From positions 12,470 through 76,469 of the forward strand of contig JAYKGU010000021.1 in the NCBI GenBank assembly GCA_035285585.1: 64,000 bases of DNA, written 5' to 3'. Origin of the DNA: JAYKGU01 sp035285585 (GTDB lineage Bacteria; Cyanobacteriota; Cyanobacteriia; CAKZMO01). Position numbers and translations under genes: made by a program. Below the pieces are notes generated by a model. It did no database searches, was not told the origin of the DNA, and saw nothing but the letters and a program-made list of their open reading frames with translations. Of the stretch, positions 40,780 through 48,882 are shown one piece after another. The stretch's first letter is position 1, and the number at the start of each line of letters is the position of its first letter.

Positions 40780-40984
40780 GCAGATGAATGAGGATGCTCG
40801 TGAGGTTGCTCCGCACGGCCCGCTTTTCGCTGCGCCCCATGTCCGCCAGTTCTTCCGCTAGTAAGTCAATATCCAGGGTGTGGAGCTGGCGCGATCGCAA
40901 CTTTTCCACCTGCTGTTCAAGCCACAGGTAATAGTCCTGGTCGTACAGTGACTCAAACGATGACTGGTGGTGCGGGAATAACAT
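40742..40984 (-). pseudogene. Truncated DUF29 gene (N-terminal half)
   Basis: 80 residues beginning like a DUF29 protein (LYDQDYYLWLEQQVEKLRSR, DIDLLAEELADMGRSEKRAV, then NLTSILIHLLKL). DUF29 proteins are usually about 140-160 residues; here the frame breaks off after the first half and ends in a low-complexity FLLLSSAAA tail inside the Uma2 gene. I infer a truncated, probably inactive copy; a short functional version cannot be ruled out. Confidence 0.72.
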
Positions 40985-41003
40985 CGGTATCCTTCACTGC
41001 TAG

Positions 41004-42167
41004 CTATGATCGCGGTCTCTGACGCAGCGCTTTCAGCTCTTGCTGAGCCAGTTCGCAGTCTGGAGCCGCCGCCAGGGCAAGCTCGAATGCCTGCTCCGCC
41101 TTTTCCCAGTTTTGCAGTTCCAGATGGGCCTGTCCTAACGCGCAAGCGGGGTCAACATGGAGCAGCCCCCTATCAAATGGCTCTACGGAATAGAACTGAT
41201 CGGTTTGCGAGAGGCGTAGACAGGTTTCGAAGTAAGGAACTGCGCCCAGGGCAAATCCAGCATTGAGGAGCACTTTCCCGGCAAAATAATTCATCGGCAG
41301 GGCATTGGGAAACCACTCCAGCCCCCGCTGGCACAGTAGAAATGCCGTTTCAAAATCCTGACGATCCACCGCTCCCTCTGCCAGCGTCAGCATCATCGTA
41401 ATAAGCCAGTAGGAGTCGGCTGGTTTATCGCCCGTCAGCAGGTGGGGCAGCAGCCGATCCATCGCTTCGGCATAGCAGTGATTAGCGGCATCGTCTTGCC
41501 CGACAGACAGATAGTTTCTGGCAAGGCAGTCCAGCAACCAAAACGACAATCCCTCCTCGCAACGAATTTGCTCCAGAATGGGGATATTGCGTGACAGCGT
41601 CTTTTCCCGTACCAGATCCTCATCGCTATTGCCGTGGTGGAGAATTTGTGCGCCTGTTAGCTGGGCGTATTGTTTGGGGCGATCGCCCTCATAAACCAAC
41701 TGCTCGTGGTAGCGACCGCGATACTGAAACCCAGGAATATTTTGGAAAAGCCTGACATGGAAGCCGCCCACCATGTTGGACGCGTATTGGCTGGGCACCA
41801 GGTCGACCCGATCGATAGCGAAGGCGAGAATATCCCTGGATGACTCGATCTGGGAACGAAAGGCAGCCGCATCCCCCGTCAATTCCTCATCGGCGTCCAG
41901 GATGAGAACCCAGTTGCCCGATGCCTTAGAAATTGAGTAGTTCCGCGCCGCTCCAAAATCATCGCGCCAGGCAAAGAAATCGACAGTTGCCCCATACTGT
42001 TGGGCGATCGCCACGGTCTCATCACTGGATCCGGTATCGACGATGATCATTTCGTCAACCCAGGCGCAAACACTCGACAGACAACGATGGAGATTGTGGC
42101 TCTCGTTCTTGACGATCATGCAGAGGGAGAGGCGTAGCGGAGCCGTTTCGACAGAGGCGGGGGTCAT
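41004..42167 (-). CDS. Family 2 glycosyltransferase with C-terminal TPR region
   Basis: 387 residues. The N-terminal ~200 form a GT2 domain: LSLCMIVKNESHNLHRCLSS, MIIVDTGSSDETVAIAQQ and VLILDADEELTGD (the DxD-type metal site). The C-terminal part (~210-380) is helical TPR-like sequence (AVDRQDFETAFLLCQRGLEW, ELQNWEKAEQAFELALAAAP). Proteins of this layout (SunS/WaaE-TPR type) transfer sugars onto proteins, peptides or glycans; the acceptor is not known. It starts 11 bp after the stop of the membrane-anchored gene 42179-42967 on the same strand, forming a two-gene unit. Confidence 0.88.
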   Translation of the reverse strand: MTPASVETAPLRLSLCMIVKNESHNLHRCLSSVCAWVDEMIIVDTGSSDETVAIAQQYGATVDFFAWRDDFGAARNYSISKASGNWVLILDADEELTGDAAAFRSQIESSRDILAFAIDRVDLVPSQYASNMVGGFHVRLFQNIPGFQYRGRYHEQLVYEGDRPKQYAQLTGAQILHHGNSDEDLVREKTLSRNIPILEQIRCEEGLSFWLLDCLARNYLSVGQDDAANHCYAEAMDRLLPHLLTGDKPADSYWLITMMLTLAEGAVDRQDFETAFLLCQRGLEWFPNALPMNYFAGKVLLNAGFALGAVPYFETCLRLSQTDQFYSVEPFDRGLLHVDPACALGQAHLELQNWEKAEQAFELALAAAPDCELAQQELKALRQRPRS

Positions 42168-42178
42168 AGGTCTGGGAA

Positions 42179-42967
42179 TTACTCATCGGGGGGGAGCTGA
42201 ACTTGAAGTTGACCATCCGCAGATAGGGAAACCTGAGCACCTAGGGCCTGCATGCGGCTGATGGCGAGCTGGCGCACGTCGTCACTGACGGCGGTGTAGA
42301 AGACGCTCGTCCAGGCAGAAATCTGGGCGGGGCGGCTGTTGGGGTCGTCTGCAAGAAATTCTGCAGTTTGGCGAGATTGGGCGGCGATCGCCTCACTTTC
42401 CGAATCCGTATAGGCACTGGCCCAATCGGCGGCAGTCTCGAAGGATGCTTGAGCTGCCTGGGAATCGCCCAGGAACAGCAGTTCGTCCACCCCTTTCCAG
42501 CGCCAGATATAGTAGGCCCGGTCGGGCACTTTGGGGGAGAGCTGGGGCAGGTGTTCGTCCATCAGGGCGATCGCCCGCTCGGGCTGTCCGGCGTAGAGGG
42601 TGGTGCTGCCGGAGAGGAACAGGTAGGCGTCCCAGAAGTAGGGGTCCTGGCTGAGGATTACCTCGAAGTATTCGGGGCTGAGGTCGTAGCCAGTTTCGAG
42701 ACGGGCAGGCTCATCGCCGAAGTATTGCAGGAAGTTCAGGAAGGTCCACTTGGCGGTGAGGTTGCCAAAGCCAAAGGTGGGGGTGCGCTCCATCAGATCC
42801 AGCCGTGCTTGGGTGAGCTGATCCTGTCGCTGGAGTTCGGCGGTGGAGAGCTGGCTGTTACGATTTCTGGCGGATTGCAGACGGGGGAACTGGAGGGCAC
42901 CCAAACCCGCGATGCAGGTGAGGGCGATCGCCACGGTGACCACAATCGATTGGTGAGACTGCTTCAT
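42179..42967 (-). CDS. Membrane-anchored TPR-like protein, unknown
   Basis: 262 residues with an N-terminal signal anchor (VVTVAIALTCIAGLGALQF, ~9-27), so most of the protein is outside the cytoplasmic membrane or in the thylakoid lumen. The rest is helical with TPR-like spacing (YFEVILSQDPYFWDAYLFLS, then SGSTTLYAGQPERAIALM). It does not match a family I can name. It forms an operon with the GT2-TPR gene just downstream. It may be an extracytoplasmic partner for polysaccharide or glycoprotein export (inference). Confidence 0.75.
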   Translation of the reverse strand: MKQSHQSIVVTVAIALTCIAGLGALQFPRLQSARNRNSQLSTAELQRQDQLTQARLDLMERTPTFGFGNLTAKWTFLNFLQYFGDEPARLETGYDLSPEYFEVILSQDPYFWDAYLFLSGSTTLYAGQPERAIALMDEHLPQLSPKVPDRAYYIWRWKGVDELLFLGDSQAAQASFETAADWASAYTDSESEAIAAQSRQTAEFLADDPNSRPAQISAWTSVFYTAVSDDVRQLAISRMQALGAQVSLSADGQLQVQLPPDE

Positions 42968-43213
42968 GGGACGGAACCCGGACGGGGGGAAGGTCTGGCT
43001 TTGGTCGGTTGAAAAATTGCTATTGTTCGAGTTTACCCAAAAGCAGAAGAGCGTACCATCACGAACGGGCTGACGAATCGTGACAAATGTTTTGAGGATG
43101 ATGGTTGTTGCCCGTTCAGGTGGGTATCCTGACCAGTAGACCTGGTTCGTGAATCTCCCGGATGTCAGTCTTAGGAATTCACGTTCTATTAACCCACGCA
43201 GCGGATATCTCCT

Positions 43214-43603
43214 ATGACTCTCTCCTCCAGTTCAGACAAGCCGAAAAGACGCCCTAAGAATCCCGTTGTAGTGGGCATGACCTGGCTGTCAATTGTATCG
43301 TTTGTGGGCTTTACGGGCTTTAGCGTCGTCCAGCTCTTTCAGAGTGCGCTAAATTTTGGCGATGAAGAGGTGGCGGAGACGGTTTCCCTGAATGAGCAGC
43401 TCCAGACCCAGGAGCGGGGCTATGAGATTGTTCTGGAGCGAGAACCGGACAATGTGGTGGCCCTGGAGGGACTGGCGAATACGCGGATGGAGATGGGGGA
43501 TTATGAAGGGGCGATCGCCCCTCTGGAAAAACTCGTTGAAATGTATCCGGATTTCCCTCAATATCAAACCCTGCTGCAACAAGCCGCTGAACAGGCTCCT
43601 TAA
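43214..43603 (+). CDS. Small membrane-anchored TPR protein
   Basis: A 129-residue protein with a basic N terminus (KPKRRPKN), one transmembrane helix (~20-45, GMTWLSIVSFVGFTGFSVVQ) and a C-terminal region with one to two TPR units (RGYEIVLEREPDNVVALEGL, MGDYEGAIAPLEKLVEMYPD). The TPR side probably faces the lumen or periplasm. Divergent from the signal-anchored TPR gene at 42967. It is the last normally GC-rich, HIP1-bearing gene before the AT-rich stretch. Confidence 0.82.
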   Translation: MTLSSSSDKPKRRPKNPVVVGMTWLSIVSFVGFTGFSVVQLFQSALNFGDEEVAETVSLNEQLQTQERGYEIVLEREPDNVVALEGLANTRMEMGDYEGAIAPLEKLVEMYPDFPQYQTLLQQAAEQAP

Positions 43604-43681
43604 CGCTGTAATTTGTTTATTTACAAGATTCTCCTCCAGGCTTTAACTATTTGGTTTCGAACCAAAATTTCTAAACACTCA

Positions 43682-44569
43682 ATGAATATCTTGTTTATTT
43701 CGTCGGGGTTGATGCCGGATTATCAGTGTGATTCCCTTTTTCATGGGTTAAGGGAAGTCTTTGGAAATGGGGTGGTTGATATAAACAAAGTTGAATATAT
43801 GTATAAAACCTTTCCATTATCAGAAAAGCCAAACCTCTACGGAAAAGGATTTACACTGTACGGGCTTTTAGAGGATGAATCGGATATCGACAGGAGTGAT
43901 ATAGAGAGCAAGATTAAGCACAGATTCTTCGACTTCATCGTCTACGGTAGTATTCACAGGTGTCAAACTTATGTTGAAACCGTTCTGGACATCTACCCAC
44001 CCGAAAATATCGTTTTCATTGATGGAGAGGATGATGGCAAGGTCATAAATCTACTGCTCAACAGGGGCTTCTATTTCAAGCGAGAGCTTCAAGCAGAAAA
44101 TCGCTTCATTTTGCCAATTCACTTTTCCGTGCCGAAGGACAAGTTTATTAATGACATTTACGAATTAGAAAAACTCAGCTTTCGGTCCCACTGTGATCCT
44201 AGAGATCGGAGTACTTACATCTATGAAAAGGAGGAGGACTATTACCAGCAGTATCAAGAAAGCTTCTTCGGTTTCACTACGAAAAAAGCCGGATGGGATT
44301 GCTTACGTCACTATGAAATCATTGCTCAAGGATGCGCCCCGTACTTTCCCGATCTGTTAGACTGCCCCTATTTGACGATGCATAGATTTCCTCGCCTGGA
44401 AACGATAAGGCTGATGGAAATCGCCGACTACTGCGTTCAGAACGAGTATCTGGATATGGAAGGATATTTATCTAATCTTGAGTACCTTTTTAACTACGCA
44501 AAAAAATATTTGACGACGGCAGCAGTTGCCAGCTATGTTATTGAGCAATTAAAATCTTATTCCAATTGA
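43682..44569 (+). CDS. Possible CgeB-like glycosyltransferase
   Basis: A 295-residue protein from the ATG at 43682, selected because MNILFISSGLMPDYQCDSLF is a standard Rossmann start; the longer frame adds 23 unlikely residues. The C-terminal section KKAGWDCLRHYEIIAQGCAP followed by FPDL resembles the nucleotide-sugar region of CgeB-type GT-B enzymes (a W-x-x-R-x-x-E-x-x-A-x-G pattern). It has no membrane helix. Its codon and base composition is AT-rich compared with upstream genes, and it contains no HIP1 site. The function is inferred from the motif only. Confidence 0.65.
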   Translation: MNILFISSGLMPDYQCDSLFHGLREVFGNGVVDINKVEYMYKTFPLSEKPNLYGKGFTLYGLLEDESDIDRSDIESKIKHRFFDFIVYGSIHRCQTYVETVLDIYPPENIVFIDGEDDGKVINLLLNRGFYFKRELQAENRFILPIHFSVPKDKFINDIYELEKLSFRSHCDPRDRSTYIYEKEEDYYQQYQESFFGFTTKKAGWDCLRHYEIIAQGCAPYFPDLLDCPYLTMHRFPRLETIRLMEIADYCVQNEYLDMEGYLSNLEYLFNYAKKYLTTAAVASYVIEQLKSYSN

Positions 44570-44658
44570 ATAAATTTATCTAATTTCAAGCAAGATATAA
44601 GTTCTTTAATAAACTAGATACTATTGCATGTTCTCTTTGCAAGCGCTGGTGCCCCCAT

Positions 44659-47600
44659 ATGACCTCTCTACCTACTCCTACACGTGTTGATATCGGCTGT
44701 GGACCTCGCAAGGCTCCGGGCTTCATTGGGGTTGATATTGCCCCTATCCCTGGGGTTGACATTGTTGCTGACCTTAACAAGAAGTTCCCCTTCGAAGATA
44801 GTACTGTAGACGAGCTGCGTGCCTATGATGCAATTGAGCATCTCGTCGATCGCATACACACCATGAACGAAATCTGGCGTGTCTGTAAACCCGGTGCAAA
44901 AGTTGATATCTTTGTGCCTTCTAGCGATGGGAGGGGTGCGTTCCAAGACCCAACGCACGTCAGTTTTTGGAATATCAACTCTTTCAAGTACTACTGCATT
45001 GAGTTTCCTGGCTACATCGGTTTATGCCATCAGTACGGGTTTAAAGGCGCATTTCGGCTACTCGAAGCAGGGCACGTAAAATCTCCTGATGAGGTCATCC
45101 ATGTTAGCGCGAAATTGGAGGTCGTCAAACCTGTTCCGTGGGATGCCGAGCTATCAGGCGTTCCGTCTCAGGCTCACACACTTCGTCAAGAGGCGACTCA
45201 AACGAGTGCTACAGAGATTAAAGAACCGGTTTCCTCGCTTGACTATGTGATTCCTCCTGAAATTAAGCACGATGAGTCTGATCAAGCGATTCAGCAGATT
45301 ACTCAGGAAGAGGAGATTCGCACCATTTCTGAAATCGGCTCCTTGTCAGGGCAGAGCAGTATGGATACATTAGAGCGGGGCAGTATGGATACATTAGAGC
45401 AGGGCAGTATGGATACATTTACTTATAAGGGAAAGGTTTTCCATTATAACAGTATAAAGTACAACAATCCGAGCGAGAGAGCTGTAGAAATTCCCATTGG
45501 TTTTGAATTCCTTGTCAGAAACTCACGCAAGAGTAAGATATTAGAAGTTGGGAATACATTGTCTAATTATGAAAATTTCCTAAGTGAATATATTGGAATA
45601 AAAAACAGAAAGATTATCGACAAGTTCGAGAAAAACATCGGTGTAGATCAGATTGATTTGATGGAAATCCCATCAACAGAGAAATATGGTGCCGTTGTTT
45701 GTATCTCAACAGCAGAGCATATTGGACAGGGAGAAAATCCCCAAGGAATTTATGGCGAAGTAGCCAATCATGAGAGGGATAGGGAAGCTCCATTAAAGGG
45801 GATAGCCAAAATTTATGAGATCCTGGAAATTGGGGGAGAAGCGCTAATAACTGTCCCTTTTGGGAAATTAATTGATGGAAATTGGTATATTCAGTTTAGC
45901 CAGGAATATCTTGACTTGTTATTTCAGAAGTATCAAGTCAGGAAGCAGGATGCCTTCATTGGTTTCTTGAAAAAAACTGATATGAGAACTAGCGAAGATT
46001 ATCCTTATCCAACTTACCAAAGATGGATTCAGGTTGAGAATCCTGAAGATTTATCAGACGTTGAATATAATAATCCTTTTCTCTTCGCAAATTCAATTGC
46101 TGTTATTGAGTTAAGTAAGAGTGACCACAGCTTTCGACTCAACCTTGCAAAGCCACCCTCAACACTTGAGTATGCATCCCCCATTGAACTGGAAACAGCA
46201 GTTGGCCGACTAAAAATAGAGAAAGCCATTCAGAGAAAGGATTCAGCTGGTCGGGTCTCTGAAGCGCTTGAGAATTACAAATCTACTAAACACCCATATA
46301 TTGCTATCGATGGCGTTTTCTTTCAACTTTATAATACTGGCATTGCAAGGGTTTGGCGCTCGCTTCTTGAGTATTGGTCCAAAAATGAGTTTAGAGACCA
46401 TATCATTGTTCTTGAGCGCGGAGACTCAGCCCCAAAATTCCCTGGAATAAAGTACCTTTCGATTCCTGAATATAGTTACAATTCGGCTACAGAAGATAGA
46501 GGGATTTTACAAGCTGTTTGTGATTATTTAGAAGTTGACTTATTCATTTCAACTTACTACACTTCACCCATTTCAACACCTTCTGTTTTCATGGCGTACG
46601 ACATGATTCCAGAAGTAATGGGGTGGGATTTGAATCATCCTATGTGGCGCGAGAAACATCGTGCTATCCAACAAGCATCAGCGTATGTTTCAATATCACA
46701 GAATACAGCTAATGATCTAGCTAAATTATTCTCTGGTATTGACTCAGATCAAATAACAGTTGCTTTATGCGGCGTAAGTGACGTCTTTAAACCTGCATCA
46801 ACTGAAAACATTATTCAATTCAAAGAAAGATATAGTATCACTAAGCCTTATTTTATTCTGGTAGGAGCAAACAGCGGACCTCAGAGCTATAAAAATGCTA
46901 TTTTGTTCTTTCAAGCGTTTGCCAAGTTGCCTAGTAGAGCTGGATTTGAAGTGATTTGCACGGGTTCAGATTCGATACATGAAGCGTTTCGAGAATATGT
47001 ATTTGGTACGAAGATCCATGCTTTGAGATTAAGCGACGAAGAACTAGGAGTAGCGTATTCAGGAGCGATCGCTCTAGTCTATCCTTCCAAATATGAGGGT
47101 TTTGGGTTGCCTCTAGTCGAAGCAATGGCATGTGGCTGCCCTATTATTACTTCCCCCAATGCGTCTATTCCAGAAGTAGTGGGTGAAGCAGGGCTTTATG
47201 TGAATAGTGACGATGTGATTGGCATGACGACTGCCCTCTGTGAAATTCAGAAACCTGAACTTCGTCAGTCCCTTATCTCTGTAGGTAAAGAGAGAGCCGA
47301 GCAGTTTACTTGGCAGTCAATGGCTGAGACTGTTCAAGCCGCATTAATTCGTACGACCTTGGCGAACTTGAATTTACAGGATATCAACTATCTTGCATTT
47401 CCTGATTGGACTCGGCCCATAGAGACCTTGGGTGAAGAGTTTCAGAATATTCTCCGCTCTCTTAGTCATCATCCGGACAAAGAGCGGATGACTTTAGTGC
47501 TCGACGGGAGTGATATTGCAGAAGAAGAGGCTGAATTGCTCATGTCCAGCATTGCAGTAAACCTGATGCTGGAGGAAGAAATAGATTTTGGAACCGGACC

Positions 47601-47751
47601 AAAAGTCGCATTAACTGGAGAACTTAGTTCGATGCAATGGAGTAATTTACTAAAGCTAGTTCAAGGGAGGATTTCGTTGGAAGGAGAAAATACGGCAAAA
47701 GTTCAGGGAGTTAATGCTTCTTTGCTACCGATTATTGAATATGATATGTGA
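44659..47751 (+). CDS. Methyltransferase-like / GT4 glycosyltransferase fusion (1030 aa)
   Basis: Three modules. Residues ~5-165 are a class I SAM methyltransferase (VDIGCGPRKAPGFIGVDIAP, DAIEHLVDRIHTMNEIWRVC). Residues ~255-500 resemble a second methyltransferase-like fold (SKILEVGNTLSNYENFLSEY, CISTAEHIG) without a textbook SAM loop. Residues ~540-890 are a GT-B family 4 transferase with the donor site SKYEGFGLPLVEAMACGCP near 812. A ~130-residue unassigned tail follows. Between modules 1 and 2, a 24-bp tandem repeat encodes GSMDTLEQ-type units. Such fusions build and modify O-antigen or exopolysaccharide chains; the sugar is unknown. Confidence 0.88.
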   Translation: MTSLPTPTRVDIGCGPRKAPGFIGVDIAPIPGVDIVADLNKKFPFEDSTVDELRAYDAIEHLVDRIHTMNEIWRVCKPGAKVDIFVPSSDGRGAFQDPTHVSFWNINSFKYYCIEFPGYIGLCHQYGFKGAFRLLEAGHVKSPDEVIHVSAKLEVVKPVPWDAELSGVPSQAHTLRQEATQTSATEIKEPVSSLDYVIPPEIKHDESDQAIQQITQEEEIRTISEIGSLSGQSSMDTLERGSMDTLEQGSMDTFTYKGKVFHYNSIKYNNPSERAVEIPIGFEFLVRNSRKSKILEVGNTLSNYENFLSEYIGIKNRKIIDKFEKNIGVDQIDLMEIPSTEKYGAVVCISTAEHIGQGENPQGIYGEVANHERDREAPLKGIAKIYEILEIGGEALITVPFGKLIDGNWYIQFSQEYLDLLFQKYQVRKQDAFIGFLKKTDMRTSEDYPYPTYQRWIQVENPEDLSDVEYNNPFLFANSIAVIELSKSDHSFRLNLAKPPSTLEYASPIELETAVGRLKIEKAIQRKDSAGRVSEALENYKSTKHPYIAIDGVFFQLYNTGIARVWRSLLEYWSKNEFRDHIIVLERGDSAPKFPGIKYLSIPEYSYNSATEDRGILQAVCDYLEVDLFISTYYTSPISTPSVFMAYDMIPEVMGWDLNHPMWREKHRAIQQASAYVSISQNTANDLAKLFSGIDSDQITVALCGVSDVFKPASTENIIQFKERYSITKPYFILVGANSGPQSYKNAILFFQAFAKLPSRAGFEVICTGSDSIHEAFREYVFGTKIHALRLSDEELGVAYSGAIALVYPSKYEGFGLPLVEAMACGCPIITSPNASIPEVVGEAGLYVNSDDVIGMTTALCEIQKPELRQSLISVGKERAEQFTWQSMAETVQAALIRTTLANLNLQDINYLAFPDWTRPIETLGEEFQNILRSLSHHPDKERMTLVLDGSDIAEEEAELLMSSIAVNLMLEEEIDFGTGPKVALTGELSSMQWSNLLKLVQGRISLEGENTAKVQGVNASLLPIIEYDM
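45355..45420 (+). repeat. In-frame 24-bp tandem repeat (2.75 copies) inside the fusion gene
   Basis: The unit GGCAGTATGGATACATTAGA plus GCGG/GCAG is repeated with only two mismatches, encoding three SMDT blocks in the interdomain linker. Its near-perfect DNA identity implies recent expansion. Confidence 0.9.
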
Positions 47752-47846
47752 AGTAACGTCATTTTGCTCAACTACTTCTAGACAAGTAAATAGTGCTCTG
47801 ATTACATTAATGGCGTTAAAGCATAGATGGAAATCGAGTTCTTATT

Positions 47847-48746
47847 TTGTATACCGTAGAATTATTCACAACCTACCCCTATTCTGAGATGCCAAAAGAG
47901 TATGAGATCGGTTCCTACAAAATTATGTTGCCTGATGATCATCAACTTGATCATTATCAATCTGTATATCCTCGTTATGATATTTGTTTGGGATATATCT
48001 CGCAGTTTGCTGCTCTCAAATATCAGAATTTAACTGTAATTGACGTTGGGGCAAACGTTGGCGATAGTGCTGCACTGATTCAAAAATATCAGAGCATTCC
48101 AACTTTATGTATTGAGGGCAATCCAGAGTTCCTGGAGTACCTTGAACACAATGCAGAAGTTATTGGAAACATTCAGATCGAAGATTGTTTCATTGGGAAA
48201 GACGGCGAATCTGTAGATTTGAGTAAAGTATGGATGCAAGGTGGAACGGCTTCGATTGTTAATGCAGTCAATTCTGACGGATTTTTCTATGTGAACATGA
48301 AAAGCCTTGAAACGATTTTAGAAGGTCATCCATCTTTTCGTAACTTTAAACTTATAAAATCTGACACTGATGGTTTTGATTTTTCTATTATCAAACAATC
48401 AAAGGAAATTCTTCAGGTGAATAAGCCGATTATCTATTTTGAATATTCAACACTTTTTCACTTGTCAGCTTATACTGAATCATTGGAAGCGATAACAGTT
48501 TTAATCGAGTGTGGCTATACAAAGTTTCTAGTGTATGATAATTTTGGTAATTATGTGATAAGCTTGGAGGATGATCTTGAGAAATTTATCGATTTGACTA
48601 CTTTTCTCTTCTCAAACTTACGGTGTAACGGGAGAGCAGCAGTATATTACCTGGATATTTGTGCATTTACAAACGAGGATTTGGACTTGTTTGAATCAAT
48701 TAGGGAAAAAGAACTTGAACTTATCCAAGTAACCCTAAGTAGGTAA
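47847..48746 (+). CDS. FkbM-family methyltransferase
   Basis: 299 residues. The SAM-binding core is TVIDVGANVGDSAALIQKYQ (~66-85) with CIEGNPEFLEYLEHNAEV following. The family's LIKSDTDGFDFSIIK block (~169-183) and the FEYST segment complete the FkbM pattern. Members O-methylate sugars or polyketides; with glycosyltransferases upstream, sugar methylation is likely. The start is uncertain: TTG at 47847 or ATG at 47889, neither with a good Shine-Dalgarno. AT-rich, no HIP1 site. Confidence 0.87.
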   Translation: MYTVELFTTYPYSEMPKEYEIGSYKIMLPDDHQLDHYQSVYPRYDICLGYISQFAALKYQNLTVIDVGANVGDSAALIQKYQSIPTLCIEGNPEFLEYLEHNAEVIGNIQIEDCFIGKDGESVDLSKVWMQGGTASIVNAVNSDGFFYVNMKSLETILEGHPSFRNFKLIKSDTDGFDFSIIKQSKEILQVNKPIIYFEYSTLFHLSAYTESLEAITVLIECGYTKFLVYDNFGNYVISLEDDLEKFIDLTTFLFSNLRCNGRAAVYYLDICAFTNEDLDLFESIREKELELIQVTLSR

Positions 48747-48770
48747 AGGCAGAGAAACTCAGCTACATAA

Positions 48771-48866
48771 TTACATAATTACGTTAGTGGCAGACAACGC
48801 CTCACCGTCCAGCAAGTCCGCAAATTAGCAGAGCAATTTCACGTTTCACCGGCAATCTTCGTGTAA
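48771..48866 (+). pseudogene. Remnant of HigA-type antitoxin C terminus
   Basis: A 31-codon frame ending at TAA 48864-48866, reading SGRQRLTVQQVRKLAEQFHV then SPAIFV. This is the closing helix pair of HigA/XRE-type antitoxins (pattern GKRxLS...IRxLAxxFxVSPxxF). There is no start codon and a stop lies just upstream, so only the tail survives. It marks the right edge of the AT-rich stretch. Confidence 0.65.
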
Positions 48867-48882
48867 GCAGTCAATTCTTGTC

